From positions 496,001 to 560,000 of the forward strand of contig JAXGMQ010000001.1 of assembly GCA_040768585.1 (NCBI GenBank): 64,000 bases of DNA, given 5' to 3'. The position numbers and the translations under genes were made by a program. This DNA comes from JAXGMQ01 sp040768585. Its GTDB lineage: Bacteria; Caldisericota; Caldisericia; JAAYUI01. A model generated the notes under the pieces. It made no database searches and was not told the DNA's origin. It saw only the letters and a program-made list of their open reading frames with translations. Positions 42,123-51,042 of the stretch are shown piece after piece; the first letter of the stretch is position 1; each line of letters begins with the position of its first letter.

Positions 42123-44267
42123 TTATTTAGATAGTTTAACAAATATTGGATTTGTGTATGTGACGGTTTCGAGGAACTGGTTGTCGGGATTGTGGTTGTC
42201 CACAAACACAAACTCTGCACGGTATAGTGTCAGGATCGCATCATCTTTATCCTTACATCTTTTGGCGTCAATTCCCGGATAGAAGGTATCATTTGGATTT
42301 ATTGTTAATTCAATTCTTGTGGAATCGATTGCCGCTGGAATCCTCTTGTATGAGCATTTGAGATTTTCCCACTCCTGTTTCATGTAGGCTGTTTCATCAT
42401 CAGTAGGCTTTGAAGGCAACGGTTTGTGTAGGGTAAAAAGGCGAATTTCCTTCAGTTTTCTCCACTTGTGCTGTGGTCTCACCTCAAAGATAAAATCAAT
42501 CGATTCACCCGGTTTGACATCCACAAAGCTTCCGGGGTGGTGAAGCTTCTTCCCCTTCTTTACAACAAATGTGCCAAAGTCGCCTGTCGATGTGCAGCAG
42601 CAATGTCCACACTCAAGCGCCGATAGAATCTTTTCAATTGATTCTCGAAGCTTTTCCTCACCAACCCCCTCATCCTTAAAATGAATAAAGGGGACAACGT
42701 CGGGGAGTCCATCCTCAACAAAGAGGTGAGTCATATTCTGTGAGAACTTGCCTGCACCCGAAAAACTGAACATGTGCGCATCGGAGTTTGATACAGCCAC
42801 GAAAAACCTTCGTGTCTCAAAACTCTTCTCAAGTTCGCGCCACAAAATCATGTTCCACACGACGAGCATGTCATTTTTGGCAACCCTCTGTGGTTTCAGC
42901 GGATCATCAAATATCTCAAAACCAATGAGAGCCGACTGTCCATTCGCATGAGATGACAAATTTGGCCACAGCCCATCGTTGTTTTTCCCAAGCTCAAAAC
43001 CAAGATAGAGATAGCTTGGGTTTAGGGGGTGAGCTGCAATCAGGAAGGGTTTGAAATCCTTGAAACCTCTCGCGTTTACAAGATCGACTTCAAGATACTC
43101 ATAGGGATGACCATCAGGTTTATTGTATGGTTCTTTTTTATAGCATTCATATGGGTTTATACGCTCTTCTTTGTCTTGCCAGGGATTGTCGTGGGAGTAG
43201 GCATACTCATAGTAATCTCCAAACAGATACTTGGTAAACATGGGCAAATCGTTGCACTCACGCCTAATCCTCTTGGGCCAGCTCCATTTTTTTGACCCGT
43301 TATCCCTAATTCCCCAAACAAGAGTGTGACTATCAGTCAGAGACGGTACTTCCTCGCCTGCAACCACCAATAGATCGCTTCCCAACATCACATTGTCCCT
43401 TATCACCTCAATCAATCTGTCGTTCCAGACAACCTTTCTCCTCTCGCACTGCTCACCACCCTTTACATAGGTGTAGTAACCTTTGTCATTGCTCAAGTGG
43501 GTGATGCCACCTTTTGCGTATCTGCTGAAGAACTGAACGGCATAATCAGTCAAAAATGCCCACCGGAGTGGGGTATTCATCAGAAGGGCTGAGATTGTCT
43601 CAATGGGGAATCCGTTTGGCTCATGTGATCTGGGAGAAAACCAGGAGTAATCGGTGTGGATATGACCATCCCCGGCATAGTACAACGCCTGCAGGCTCTT
43701 TGGGTCAGGTTCTTCTAGTTGGCTAAGTTTGAAATCAAATCTGAGTAATTCTTTGCCCACACTCGCATAAAGGCTGTAAAGACCCTCACAAGCCGGAGCA
43801 AAAACCAGTGGCAACTCCACCTCACCAGTATTTTTGTCTCTTTGACCTGTTGCAATGACATTGCCTCTGTAGGCCGGGATGCTTATCTTCCAGCTGGTTC
43901 TCAGGAAATCTGAGACCATCTGGAGACTCTCTATTATTCTCTCAGGAGCAAAACTGAATAATTCGAGCAAAAAATCAACAATCTTTTGTAGGAATCCCTC
44001 CTTAGCCATTCTTTTCTCATATTCTCTTTTTATCTTGGTTCTCGCAATCATTATGTTCTCAGGAACATCGCTAATGATTCCGTCACATTCTGTCTTGTCC
44101 AGACGTTTCTCAATCCAAACATCGTTGACCACTGGCTTACTCCCAAAAAACCAATGTCTGTTTGCAATCATGAAATAGATGGCAACATGTTTACTGGATT
44201 TTCTAAACCATGTAACACGCTCAGAGATCAACGCTATACTCCCAGACTTGACGTATGTTAATTCCAT
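42123..44267 (-). CDS. Large PHP-domain (CehA/McbA-like) metallohydrolase
   Basis: A cytosolic protein of about 714 aa. An N-terminal ~200 residues of unknown, partly helical nature is followed by a PHP-type metal domain. The motifs are G-D-G-H-I-H-T-D-Y-S (about residues 200-209; HxH ligands), a central V-A-G-E-E-V, A-A-H-P-L-N-P and N-S-D-A-H-M. This set and order suit the CehA/McbA branch of PHP phosphoesterases. The C-terminal ~200 residues look like a beta-sandwich. Substrate unknown, with no signal peptide. I chose the ATG at 44267, preceded by TAGGAT seven bases upstream; further in-frame ATGs lie at 44276 and 44297. It is divergent from the STAS-like gene. Confidence 0.75.
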   Translation of the reverse strand: MELTYVKSGSIALISERVTWFRKSSKHVAIYFMIANRHWFFGSKPVVNDVWIEKRLDKTECDGIISDVPENIMIARTKIKREYEKRMAKEGFLQKIVDFLLELFSFAPERIIESLQMVSDFLRTSWKISIPAYRGNVIATGQRDKNTGEVELPLVFAPACEGLYSLYASVGKELLRFDFKLSQLEEPDPKSLQALYYAGDGHIHTDYSWFSPRSHEPNGFPIETISALLMNTPLRWAFLTDYAVQFFSRYAKGGITHLSNDKGYYTYVKGGEQCERRKVVWNDRLIEVIRDNVMLGSDLLVVAGEEVPSLTDSHTLVWGIRDNGSKKWSWPKRIRRECNDLPMFTKYLFGDYYEYAYSHDNPWQDKEERINPYECYKKEPYNKPDGHPYEYLEVDLVNARGFKDFKPFLIAAHPLNPSYLYLGFELGKNNDGLWPNLSSHANGQSALIGFEIFDDPLKPQRVAKNDMLVVWNMILWRELEKSFETRRFFVAVSNSDAHMFSFSGAGKFSQNMTHLFVEDGLPDVVPFIHFKDEGVGEEKLRESIEKILSALECGHCCCTSTGDFGTFVVKKGKKLHHPGSFVDVKPGESIDFIFEVRPQHKWRKLKEIRLFTLHKPLPSKPTDDETAYMKQEWENLKCSYKRIPAAIDSTRIELTINPNDTFYPGIDAKRCKDKDDAILTLYRAEFVFVDNHNPDNQFLETVTYTNPIFVKLSK

Positions 44268-44274
44268 AAGCACC

Positions 44275-44280
44275 ATCCTA
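44275..44280 (-). promoter_or_regulatory. Possible -10 element for the PHP-domain gene
   Basis: TAGGAT on the minus strand ends seven bases before the ATG at 44267. There is no clear -35, so support is mostly by analogy with other promoters here. Confidence 0.35.
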
Positions 44281-44358
44281 CCTGGCGAAAATAACATTAA
44301 TAGCCCTCAATTGTTTATTCTGTTGATATTTGCTTGATTAATATTGAGAAATAGTCAA

Positions 44359-44387
44359 TTTACAACTTACCAATATCGATGTACAAT
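44359..44387 (+). promoter_or_regulatory. Promoter of the STAS-like gene
   Basis: TTTACA (44359-44364), 17 bp, TACAAT (44382-44387). A ~12-nt leader carries AAGAGG (44395-44400) before the ATG at 44405. Confidence 0.65.
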
Positions 44388-44404
44388 GCACCCCAAGAGG
44401 AAGA

Positions 44405-44791
44405 ATGAGCTTAAAAGTCGAATACAGATATTTCGAGGAGAAAAACCTGATCAGAATGAAACCCTCCGGGTATATCAAAACCCGCGAGGATGCAAAGAAA
44501 ATGGCAGATCAACTCGAGATGATTCACACAATCCCGCACAGAAAATTCTGGCTAATCTCGGACATCACTCATCTGAGGATGGACTCTCTTTCACTGCTTC
44601 AATATTTTGCCAGTTTGACAAGAGGGCTGGACAGGGAAAGGCTTGGAACAGTATTTATCATCACAAACACCCTCCAGAAAACAGGCATTGGTTTGTTGTC
44701 AGTTTTCAGAAAGGTCAATTTCTACACAGCCTATGACCTGGAGTCAGCGATGAGAATCGTCGATAAGTTACAAACTCGAGGATCTCAATAA
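44405..44791 (+). CDS. STAS-like small regulatory protein
   Basis: A 128-aa cytosolic single-domain protein. Alternating strands and helices (Y-R-Y-F-E-E-K-N-L-I-R-M-K-P-S-G, K-F-W-L-I-S-D-I-T-H, V-F-I-I-T-N, then amphipathic helices) fit the SpoIIAA/STAS or SEC14-like fold of signalling proteins. The typical phosphorylatable Ser after a D-x-S motif is not clear; the nearest is D-I-T-H-L-R-M-D-S. It has its own promoter and SD, with no operon partner on its strand within 200 bases. A role in a stress or sigma-factor pathway is possible but not shown. Confidence 0.55.
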   Translation: MSLKVEYRYFEEKNLIRMKPSGYIKTREDAKKMADQLEMIHTIPHRKFWLISDITHLRMDSLSLLQYFASLTRGLDRERLGTVFIITNTLQKTGIGLLSVFRKVNFYTAYDLESAMRIVDKLQTRGSQ

Positions 44792-45001
44792 ATTAAGCAC
44801 CGCCACTCAGATGTGCTACTGGAGCAATTGAAGTGCTTTGACTATTTTGGAGTCTCATTTCACATTACACTTGCGGGGGTCTCAATAGAAATGGGACGTG
44901 AGATTCGCGGATAAGAGTACCTAAGCACACGCTTGAGTTTTCAAGAAGATGCTACACTTTTTGAACTTGTAAAATCCATGCCTGTTGGCAGGAGGTGAAT
45001 T

Positions 45002-46123
45002 GTGAATAGAAATCTTGGCTTGGTCTCATTAATTGTCGCTGTTTTTGTGCTTTGTAGCTGTAGCCCAGGCGGTTCAGTTCTGGTCCTCCCTTGGCCATCG
45101 TACCTGCGACAACTTAAATTTAACACCGAAAATACGGTGATTGCCGCTGATGTGAACGAGAACGAAGTTGTATTCTCCGCTGAAAAAGCAGGCTCATCCA
45201 ATTGTGATATTTTCATATTAGACTCGAATACAGATAAAATACACAGAGTCACAAATACGAAGGAAAACGAGTATTCCCCAGAGGCAACTGACACACACAT
45301 TCTCTGGAGAAGAGAACACGATAATGGTTCAAGTTATATCCTGTATGACAGGAAAACCCTCGAAGAAACCACAATATTCCAATGGGAACATGGTTCAAAC
45401 AATCTGCACAGGCTCTATGAAAATGACGCTCTATTTTTCACTTTTGAAACGGATCCAATATCAAATAAACCCTTGAATACAAACCTCATGCATATTTACA
45501 ACATCAACGATAAATCAACAACTGTGCTTGCAAGCGTTCAAACAGGAGACTATGACTGTGATGGCAGGCATGTTGTGTATGTCGACAGAACATCTGCCAT
45601 TGCCCAACTTATTTCATACGACCTTGAGACAAAAACCAAAATAGTCATTGTCAATGACTATAAATCATTCGATAGAGTATCCATCTCAAGTGATTATGTT
45701 GTTTGGAGCCAAAACACAAAAGACGAAAAAACGTTGGAAATTAGAAAATCTATCTATTGCTACAAATACTCAACTGGCGAAACCTACATTGTGGCGGAGG
45801 ATGAGGGCATGAACTTTGAGAATCCCGTCGCTACCTCAAACTACGTTTTGTTTTTGACAGAAAAGGTAAGAAACAGGAAGATGTACAGATGTAACCTTGA
45901 TAACGCAGCAGAAAATAGAACACCAGAGCTTGAACTGATTTATGAGGGTGACAGGCTCAACACCATCGGGCGTTTTCAAAGAGAAATAGGAGAGATAATA
46001 TCCTGGAATGTGCTCGCTACTCAAAATCAGACCAAAACCTATTATCACGACACAAGTACTGGAAAAACAACAGAGGTTGAAGGAGAGAGCCCGTTTTATG
46101 TCTTTATGATACAGGATAGGTAG
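45002..46123 (+). CDS. TolB-like beta-propeller lipoprotein
   Basis: A 373-aa lipoprotein. The signal segment ends in VLCSC, the second Cys being the likely lipidation site. The body shows repeated ~45-residue blades with D-I-F-I-L-D-S-N-T-D-K-I-H-R-V-T, S-Y-I-L-Y-D-R-K-T-L and L-I-S-Y-D-L-E-T-K-T type strands, the pattern of TolB/DPP-like six-bladed propellers. It probably binds protein or polysaccharide partners outside the membrane. The start is GTG at 45002, set by a strong SD (AGGAGGTGA) just upstream. A promoter could not be placed with confidence. No TolB partner genes (Pal, TolQRA) are nearby. Confidence 0.78.
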   Translation: MNRNLGLVSLIVAVFVLCSCSPGGSVLVLPWPSYLRQLKFNTENTVIAADVNENEVVFSAEKAGSSNCDIFILDSNTDKIHRVTNTKENEYSPEATDTHILWRREHDNGSSYILYDRKTLEETTIFQWEHGSNNLHRLYENDALFFTFETDPISNKPLNTNLMHIYNINDKSTTVLASVQTGDYDCDGRHVVYVDRTSAIAQLISYDLETKTKIVIVNDYKSFDRVSISSDYVVWSQNTKDEKTLEIRKSIYCYKYSTGETYIVAEDEGMNFENPVATSNYVLFLTEKVRNRKMYRCNLDNAAENRTPELELIYEGDRLNTIGRFQREIGEIISWNVLATQNQTKTYYHDTSTGKTTEVEGESPFYVFMIQDR

Positions 46124-46156
46124 CTTAAAAAAGAACCATTCAGACAACTTATCTCA

Positions 46157-46185
46157 TTGTATACATAATTAAAAGCAATTATTAT
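46157..46185 (+). promoter_or_regulatory. Leaderless-type promoter of gpmI
   Basis: TTGTAT (46157-46162), 17 bp, TATTAT (46180-46185), seven bases before the ATG at 46193; no SD. Confidence 0.65.
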
Positions 46186-46192
46186 CTATGGC

Positions 46193-47734
46193 ATGAAACA
46201 GAAAGTATTGCTGCTAATTCTTGATGGTTTTGGTATTGGGAAGCCATACCCAGGAAATGCCATTTATCTTGCCGGAACCCCTGGGATTGATGAGCTTACC
46301 GCAAATAATCCACACACCACCCTCGAAGCCTCAGGTCTGGCTGTCGGATTGCCCAAAGGGCAGATGGGGAACTCAGAGGTCGGTCACCTGAATCTCGGCG
46401 CTGGTAGGGTCGTCTATCAAAAACTCACCAAGATTAACATGGCTTGCGAGAGCGGAGAATTCTACTCCAACAAGACGCTTATTAACACAATAGACTCAGC
46501 AAAAGGCAAGAACCTTCATATCGGGGGACTCTGCTCCGACGGAGGGGTACACTCATCCCTAGAGCACCTCTATGAGATCATAAGGGTTGCAAAATCCAGA
46601 GGGGTTGAAAACATTTATATCCACGCCTTTCTTGACGGTAGGGACACCGCACCAAAATCCGCCCTTACCTACATAAATCAAATCGAGGACAAACTGGCTG
46701 AAATTGGGGCTGGTAAGATCGCAACGGTCTCAGGCAGATTCTACCCGATGGATAGAGACAACAGGTGGGATAGAACAAAACAAGCCTATGAGCTGTTGAC
46801 AGAAGGAGTTGGCAAGAGGTTTAGTTCAGCACTTGAAGCGGTTCAGAGTTCATATGACGAGGGCGTAACAGACGAGTTCGTTAAACCATGCGTCATTACC
46901 AAAGATGGCGAGAACCCAATAACAATTGGTGATGGTGATTCATTCATTCACTTCAACTATCGCCCAGATAGGGCAAGGCAATTGACGGCTGCAATTGCCC
47001 TTGATGACTTCAAAGGATTCGAGAGAAATAAAAGAGTCAAAATCAACTACGCCTGCATGGCACTCTACGATGGAAGCTTCGGCCTGCCGATACTGTTTAC
47101 AGACGAGATGCTGGGACAAAACATCGATACAACGCTTGGCAAGGTCGTCTCAGATGGTGGTCTAACTCAGCTTCGAATTGCGGAAACCGAGAAATACGCT
47201 CACGTAACATACTTTTTAAACGGTGGCAAGGAAGAGAAGTACAAGGGAGAGGATAGGATCCTCGTGCCATCACCCAAGATTGCAACATATGACCTCCAAC
47301 CCGAGATGTCAGCTCCTGAGGTAGAACAACTCCTGATTGAGGACATCAAGCACGAGAGGCACAACTTTATTGTGTGCAATTTCGCAAACTGCGATATGGT
47401 TGGACACACTGGTGATATCTATGCAGCCAAACAGGCGGTATCTCAAGTTGACAAATCGACTTTCACAGCGGTGAAAGCTGCTCACAGCATGGGTTATGAC
47501 GTTGTGATCATTGCTGACCACGGCAACGTCGAGGAACTTCTCAGCGAGGAAGGGCTCCCACAGTCAGCACACTCCATCAATCCCGTTCCTTGCATATTTA
47601 TCCCAAAAGAGGGAAGAACACCCTGGGAGTTGAAATCGGGTGGCGTGCTTGCCGATGTGACAGGTCTCCTTTTATACCTTTTGAATCTGCCAATACCTGG
47701 CTCGATGAAAAAGTCAGTGCTGTTACCGGATTGA
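46193..47734 (+). CDS. gpmI: 2,3-bisphosphoglycerate-independent phosphoglycerate mutase
   Basis: Interconverts 3- and 2-phosphoglycerate in glycolysis and gluconeogenesis; a cytosolic two-Mn enzyme of the alkaline phosphatase superfamily. The 513-aa length is normal. Motifs present: LLILDGFGIG with the first metal Asp, QMGNSEVGHLNLGAGR with the phosphorylated Ser (about residue 61), H-A-F-L-D-G-R-D-T-A-P-K-S-A, G-R-F-Y-P-M-D-R-D, N-F-A-N-C-D-M-V-G-H-T-G and I-A-D-H-G-N-V-E-E. A leaderless-type promoter directly precedes it. It is followed 28 bases later by two membrane-protein genes that may share its transcript. Confidence 0.96.
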   Translation: MKQKVLLLILDGFGIGKPYPGNAIYLAGTPGIDELTANNPHTTLEASGLAVGLPKGQMGNSEVGHLNLGAGRVVYQKLTKINMACESGEFYSNKTLINTIDSAKGKNLHIGGLCSDGGVHSSLEHLYEIIRVAKSRGVENIYIHAFLDGRDTAPKSALTYINQIEDKLAEIGAGKIATVSGRFYPMDRDNRWDRTKQAYELLTEGVGKRFSSALEAVQSSYDEGVTDEFVKPCVITKDGENPITIGDGDSFIHFNYRPDRARQLTAAIALDDFKGFERNKRVKINYACMALYDGSFGLPILFTDEMLGQNIDTTLGKVVSDGGLTQLRIAETEKYAHVTYFLNGGKEEKYKGEDRILVPSPKIATYDLQPEMSAPEVEQLLIEDIKHERHNFIVCNFANCDMVGHTGDIYAAKQAVSQVDKSTFTAVKAAHSMGYDVVIIADHGNVEELLSEEGLPQSAHSINPVPCIFIPKEGRTPWELKSGGVLADVTGLLLYLLNLPIPGSMKKSVLLPD

Positions 47735-47761
47735 TTTTTTAACAATGACTATGGAGATTTG

Positions 47762-48625
47762 ATGAGTTATCAAACCAAAAATAAAAAGCCAGGAATCAGC
47801 CTTCCTTTTTCTGATCTGCTGGCATTATCGAGCATCATGCTGGTTGGCTACTATCTTTCTATTATTATCACAAGCCTGATTGTGGGTCTATCACTTTCCA
47901 GAGGAACAATGCAGATTGTGTCAAATCTCATTGAGAATCATAATCCACTTGAGCTTCCAACTGCCCTTGCAACAAAGGTATTCTCAATTCCTGATTCAGT
48001 TGAGAAGTGGATTATTTTGTTAATAGTTTTTTCAGTTGTCCTGTTGTTGCAGTGTTACGCGGAAACTGCCATCCTTTCATCAATATCGGAAAGGCAGAAT
48101 CTTGAAACGGGTATTAGCCTCAGGATTTCTAGAAAAACCTACTTCAAAGTTCTTTCTTTTGATATCCTGTTTGTTGGTGTCTGGGCAGCTGCTGCTCTTG
48201 TGTGGTATCTTTTTTCAAGGCTTCTCTGGTTTCTCTCTGTTCCCGCTCTTTGGGTTGACCTTACTGGGTTTGTTATCGCATCTACCGTTTTGATTATTTT
48301 CCTACCTGCAAGATTTTTCTGGCTTGAAGGAAAAAGGTATATAGAATCGCTTCACCTATCAATTCAATCGATTCCGCTATATGCAAAATCCACGTTTCCT
48401 GCTATAATAATCTCAGGCGTTCTTTTTACAGTGATTAAGCGCTTGTTTTTGTCGTCTGGCTTGGACGTGAGGTTGGAGGTGTGGATGTACATCCTACCAA
48501 TTCTCACCCTGATTGTATTCTTCGGCTGGGGCACAGGTGTCCATTGGGCAACTGTCGCATATTGCAACCACAAAAACTCTCGAATTGAGACCAACTCACT
48601 AATAGCAGAAAAGGAGGAATTATGA
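47762..48625 (+). CDS. Multipass membrane protein of unknown function
   Basis: A 287-aa integral membrane protein with six predicted membrane helices (about residues 20-45, 80-100, 135-160, 170-190, 215-235 and 240-260). The order and spacing resemble DUF975/DUF4013-type or YesL-like proteins, but no motif identifies it. I chose the ATG at 47762 because GGAG lies five bases upstream; a TTG three bases earlier is less likely. It overlaps the next gene by four bases (ATGA), and that product has the same size and helix layout, so the two probably form a heteromeric complex. Confidence 0.7.
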   Translation: MSYQTKNKKPGISLPFSDLLALSSIMLVGYYLSIIITSLIVGLSLSRGTMQIVSNLIENHNPLELPTALATKVFSIPDSVEKWIILLIVFSVVLLLQCYAETAILSSISERQNLETGISLRISRKTYFKVLSFDILFVGVWAAAALVWYLFSRLLWFLSVPALWVDLTGFVIASTVLIIFLPARFFWLEGKRYIESLHLSIQSIPLYAKSTFPAIIISGVLFTVIKRLFLSSGLDVRLEVWMYILPILTLIVFFGWGTGVHWATVAYCNHKNSRIETNSLIAEKEEL

Positions 48626-49515
48626 CAAATTTCTGGAATCGAACACTCAAACGTATGATCCCAAGGCATGGCGCTGGACTCTTCGGAGTGGGGGCATCGC
48701 TGTCAGTTTCACTCTACCTGGCTGTGCTTATCTCTGAGACGATATCACTTTCTTTCAAGGCCGGCACGCACTCGTTCATCGACTCGATGATCCGACTTGT
48801 TAGCACACCCACAACCGAAAACATCATCATGGGCGCAATATTCTTTGTATCCTGGATTTTCCTTGGGGCGGTGGCAATCGCGGGTGGCAGCAGATATCTG
48901 ATTGGGTGCGTTGACCCCAAACATATCGCCCAGAGAACATTCTTTAACGGCGTCAGGTTCTACTTTGGCAGGATGATTGCCTACACCATCTTTATTTCCA
49001 TAATGGGGATTTCTTCTCTTTTCATTTTGTGGGCGATTGTCCAACTTGGTTCTGCCAATACCACTATAGGCGCAAACAACACATACATCGTGACGGCCGG
49101 CATTCTTTTTCTTCTCTTTCTCTCACTTGTGTGGTCAAAACTTGCCTATGTACCATATTTTCTTATATCAGGCGATTCCTTCTTTGCCTGTTTCTCCAAA
49201 TCCTGGGTTGCAACAAAGAAGAGGATCTGGACTATCTGGTTTCTCCGATGCCTGCTTGTGGTCTTCGTCATCTTCCCTGTTGCCATCAAATACATAATCA
49301 GCCCAGGAGCTGCACTTGTCCCCTCACTTTCAGTCTGGCCATTCATTGGTCTGATTGTTTGGGGCTATGTTGAGCTGATTGTTGTGAGAGGATACCAGGA
49401 GTGGATTGAAATCAAGAAGCTCCCGATTATCACAACAAAATTCAAGAAGGATGACCTGAGCTACCTGGATAACTACTCAGACGGTCATATCTCCCCCAAA
49501 AGCATGGAACTCTAG
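48622..49515 (+). CDS. Multipass membrane protein, likely partner of the preceding gene
   Basis: A 297-aa integral membrane protein with about six helices (near residues 15-40, 65-95, 120-145, 155-175, 200-220 and 230-255) and a hydrophilic C-terminal tail of ~40 residues. The helix spacing mirrors the preceding protein, including a W-S-K/W-V-A-T-K-K-R cytosolic turn before helix five, which suggests ancient duplication. AAGGAGG lies just upstream of the ATG. Its stop shares CTAG with the stop of the convergent hydrolase gene. Function unknown. Confidence 0.7.
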   Translation: MTNFWNRTLKRMIPRHGAGLFGVGASLSVSLYLAVLISETISLSFKAGTHSFIDSMIRLVSTPTTENIIMGAIFFVSWIFLGAVAIAGGSRYLIGCVDPKHIAQRTFFNGVRFYFGRMIAYTIFISIMGISSLFILWAIVQLGSANTTIGANNTYIVTAGILFLLFLSLVWSKLAYVPYFLISGDSFFACFSKSWVATKKRIWTIWFLRCLLVVFVIFPVAIKYIISPGAALVPSLSVWPFIGLIVWGYVELIVVRGYQEWIEIKKLPIITTKFKKDDLSYLDNYSDGHISPKSMEL

Positions 49516-50225
49516 AGGAAGCTCTCAATTATTGATTTGACAGCTTCCCACTTCTTTGTTGGTACCTGATGCCCGGACTTCTCGATTATTGAGGTTCGGG
49601 CATTTGTCTTGTCTGAGAGCTCGTCGATAAGCTTAGGCGGAGCCAACCTGTCGAACTCCCCTCCAATTATTTGAGTTTTGCAGCTCGATGGCACTGTATA
49701 ATCTCTCCACTGGAAATTTCTCTGCCCTTGAATCGCCCTTATCATTTTTGATTTGGACAGTGAGCCCGTCATCGATATCAAAGCCTCTTTAGTCTCTGGA
49801 AAATTTTTGAAAGATTTTTCTGCCCTGATTTTTGCCACATACTTTGTTGGCAGAAAAAGAAGCGAAAATATATCGGAGAGGTTGACTCGAAACTCCACAA
49901 AGGGTGTCACAAGGATAAGCCTAGAAACAAGTGTTCTTGAGGCAAGCGAGAGGGCAACAGCGCATCCGAGTGATTCACCCACCAAAACGGTCTCTTTGTT
50001 AAAAAGCTGTGAATAGCTCTCCAAGATCGCATCTGCCCACGAGTCAACGCTTGCGCCAGACATTTCGTCACCTTCTGGCGAGTAGGCCATTTCGGGTGTT
50101 ATTACATTATAATTGCCTGAGAATGTCTCCCTGTACCTATCTAGCCAACGTGATGACACACCAAATCCATGCAATACAATCATAGGCGTCTTTTCTTGTT
50201 CGTTCATTTTTCCATAATTGACCAT
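49512..50225 (-). CDS. Alpha/beta-hydrolase
   Basis: A 237-aa cytosolic hydrolase with the classical fold. It has the oxyanion HGFG loop (about residues 20-23), the nucleophile elbow VGESLGCA (Ser ~93), an acid residue in G-G-E-F-D-R-L-A-P and the catalytic His in K-S-G-H-Q-V. A cap insertion of ~55 residues separates elbow and acid, as in small esterases and C-C hydrolases. The substrate is unknown. I chose the ATG at 50225: an extended -10 (TGG-TAGAAT) ends six bases upstream and would place the earlier in-frame ATG at 50231 outside the transcript. Convergent with the membrane-protein pair. Confidence 0.8.
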   Translation of the reverse strand: MVNYGKMNEQEKTPMIVLHGFGVSSRWLDRYRETFSGNYNVITPEMAYSPEGDEMSGASVDSWADAILESYSQLFNKETVLVGESLGCAVALSLASRTLVSRLILVTPFVEFRVNLSDIFSLLFLPTKYVAKIRAEKSFKNFPETKEALISMTGSLSKSKMIRAIQGQRNFQWRDYTVPSSCKTQIIGGEFDRLAPPKLIDELSDKTNARTSIIEKSGHQVPTKKWEAVKSIIESFL

Positions 50226-50231
50226 ATCCAC

Positions 50232-50240
50232 ATTCTACCA
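50232..50240 (-). promoter_or_regulatory. Extended -10 promoter, leaderless hydrolase mRNA
   Basis: Minus strand TGG-TAGAAT (hexamer 50232-50237), six bases before the ATG at 50225. The -35 is weak; no SD. Confidence 0.5.
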
Positions 50241-50403
50241 CAGAATCATACAGACAACTATGTCTTTAAAAACACCATCAATTGGAAAATGTGTGTCAAT
50301 ATGGCAACTTAGGAAGGGTAATCCGAGAGAATGTTTGTTAATATTTATTATGTTTTTAACATAGTTTCACATTTCTCACGTATTTCACTCTATAAATTTT
50401 TCA

Positions 50404-50433
50404 TTTACATTTTCGACACAAATCTGATATAAT
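50404..50433 (+). promoter_or_regulatory. Leaderless-type promoter of the DUF4388-GTPase operon
   Basis: TTTACA (50404-50409), 18 bp, TATAAT (50428-50433) with a TGA extension, six bases before the ATG at 50440; no SD. Confidence 0.7.
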
Positions 50434-50439
50434 CATCGT

Positions 50440-51042
50440 ATGTTGATATCCGGTAACGTCTCTGATCAGGATCTTATAGATCTTCTGAAGCTCATCAACT
50501 CGATGAGCTACACCGGAGTTTTGCTTATCACAAGTGACATCGGCAACACCAGTGTTGTTTTCGACAAAGGCGCGATTACTGGTGCCTGCACAGCCAAGGA
50601 GAATGACTACATCTCAGAACTTGCTTCTCTCAAGACCGGTCGATACCTCTTCAAAGAGCAGGAAGTGCACGGTCTAGACTGTGATCACAAGGTTGGACTT
50701 GCAACAGATGTACTCTTTTTTGAAATAGCCAAGAGGAGGGAGGAAAATGTCGAGTCTCATCTTTACGAAGACATCATGGTTTTCGAGCTGAAACCAACTC
50801 CCTACTTCGATATTCTGTCGTTCTCCTCCGAAGAGTGGCGCGTTATTGCCATGCTCTCTGAGAGAATGTCGGTCTCTCAATTAAAATCCAAACTCAACAT
50901 GCAAAATGAGATTTTGACTAAGATACTCTATACATTGGAACAGTCTGGTGTTATAAAAAGAGTCAGAGCGAAAATGAAAGAAACAGTAAAAGAGTCCGTT
51001 CTGAGCAAGCTAAAAGGTTTTATCAGCAGAATACTAACATAA
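50440..51042 (+). CDS. DUF4388-domain protein (PATAN-like)
   Basis: A 200-aa cytosolic protein. Residues 1-~100 match the DUF4388 pattern: opening L-I-S-G-N-V-S-D-Q-D-L-I-D-L-L-K-L-I, S-Y-T-G-V-L-L-I, the F-D-K-G-A-I-T-G-A core, a L-K-T-G-R-Y-L-F strand. Residues ~120-200 look like a winged-helix or helical tail (W-R-V-I-A-M-L-S-E, L-Y-T-L-E-Q-S-G-V-I). DUF4388 proteins are often found with small GTPases and response regulators in motility and polarity signalling. The GTPase gene starts at the base after its stop, so the two almost certainly work together, perhaps as effector or regulator of the GTPase. Confidence 0.82.
   Translation: MLISGNVSDQDLIDLLKLINSMSYTGVLLITSDIGNTSVVFDKGAITGACTAKENDYISELASLKTGRYLFKEQEVHGLDCDHKVGLATDVLFFEIAKRREENVESHLYEDIMVFELKPTPYFDILSFSSEEWRVIAMLSERMSVSQLKSKLNMQNEILTKILYTLEQSGVIKRVRAKMKETVKESVLSKLKGFISRILT

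Noticed and set aside
50226..50439. AT-rich gap as a replication origin or RNA gene
   Set aside because: There are no DnaA-box clusters, tRNA-like folds or neighbouring replication genes. It is explained as the divergent promoter region of the hydrolase and DUF4388 genes.
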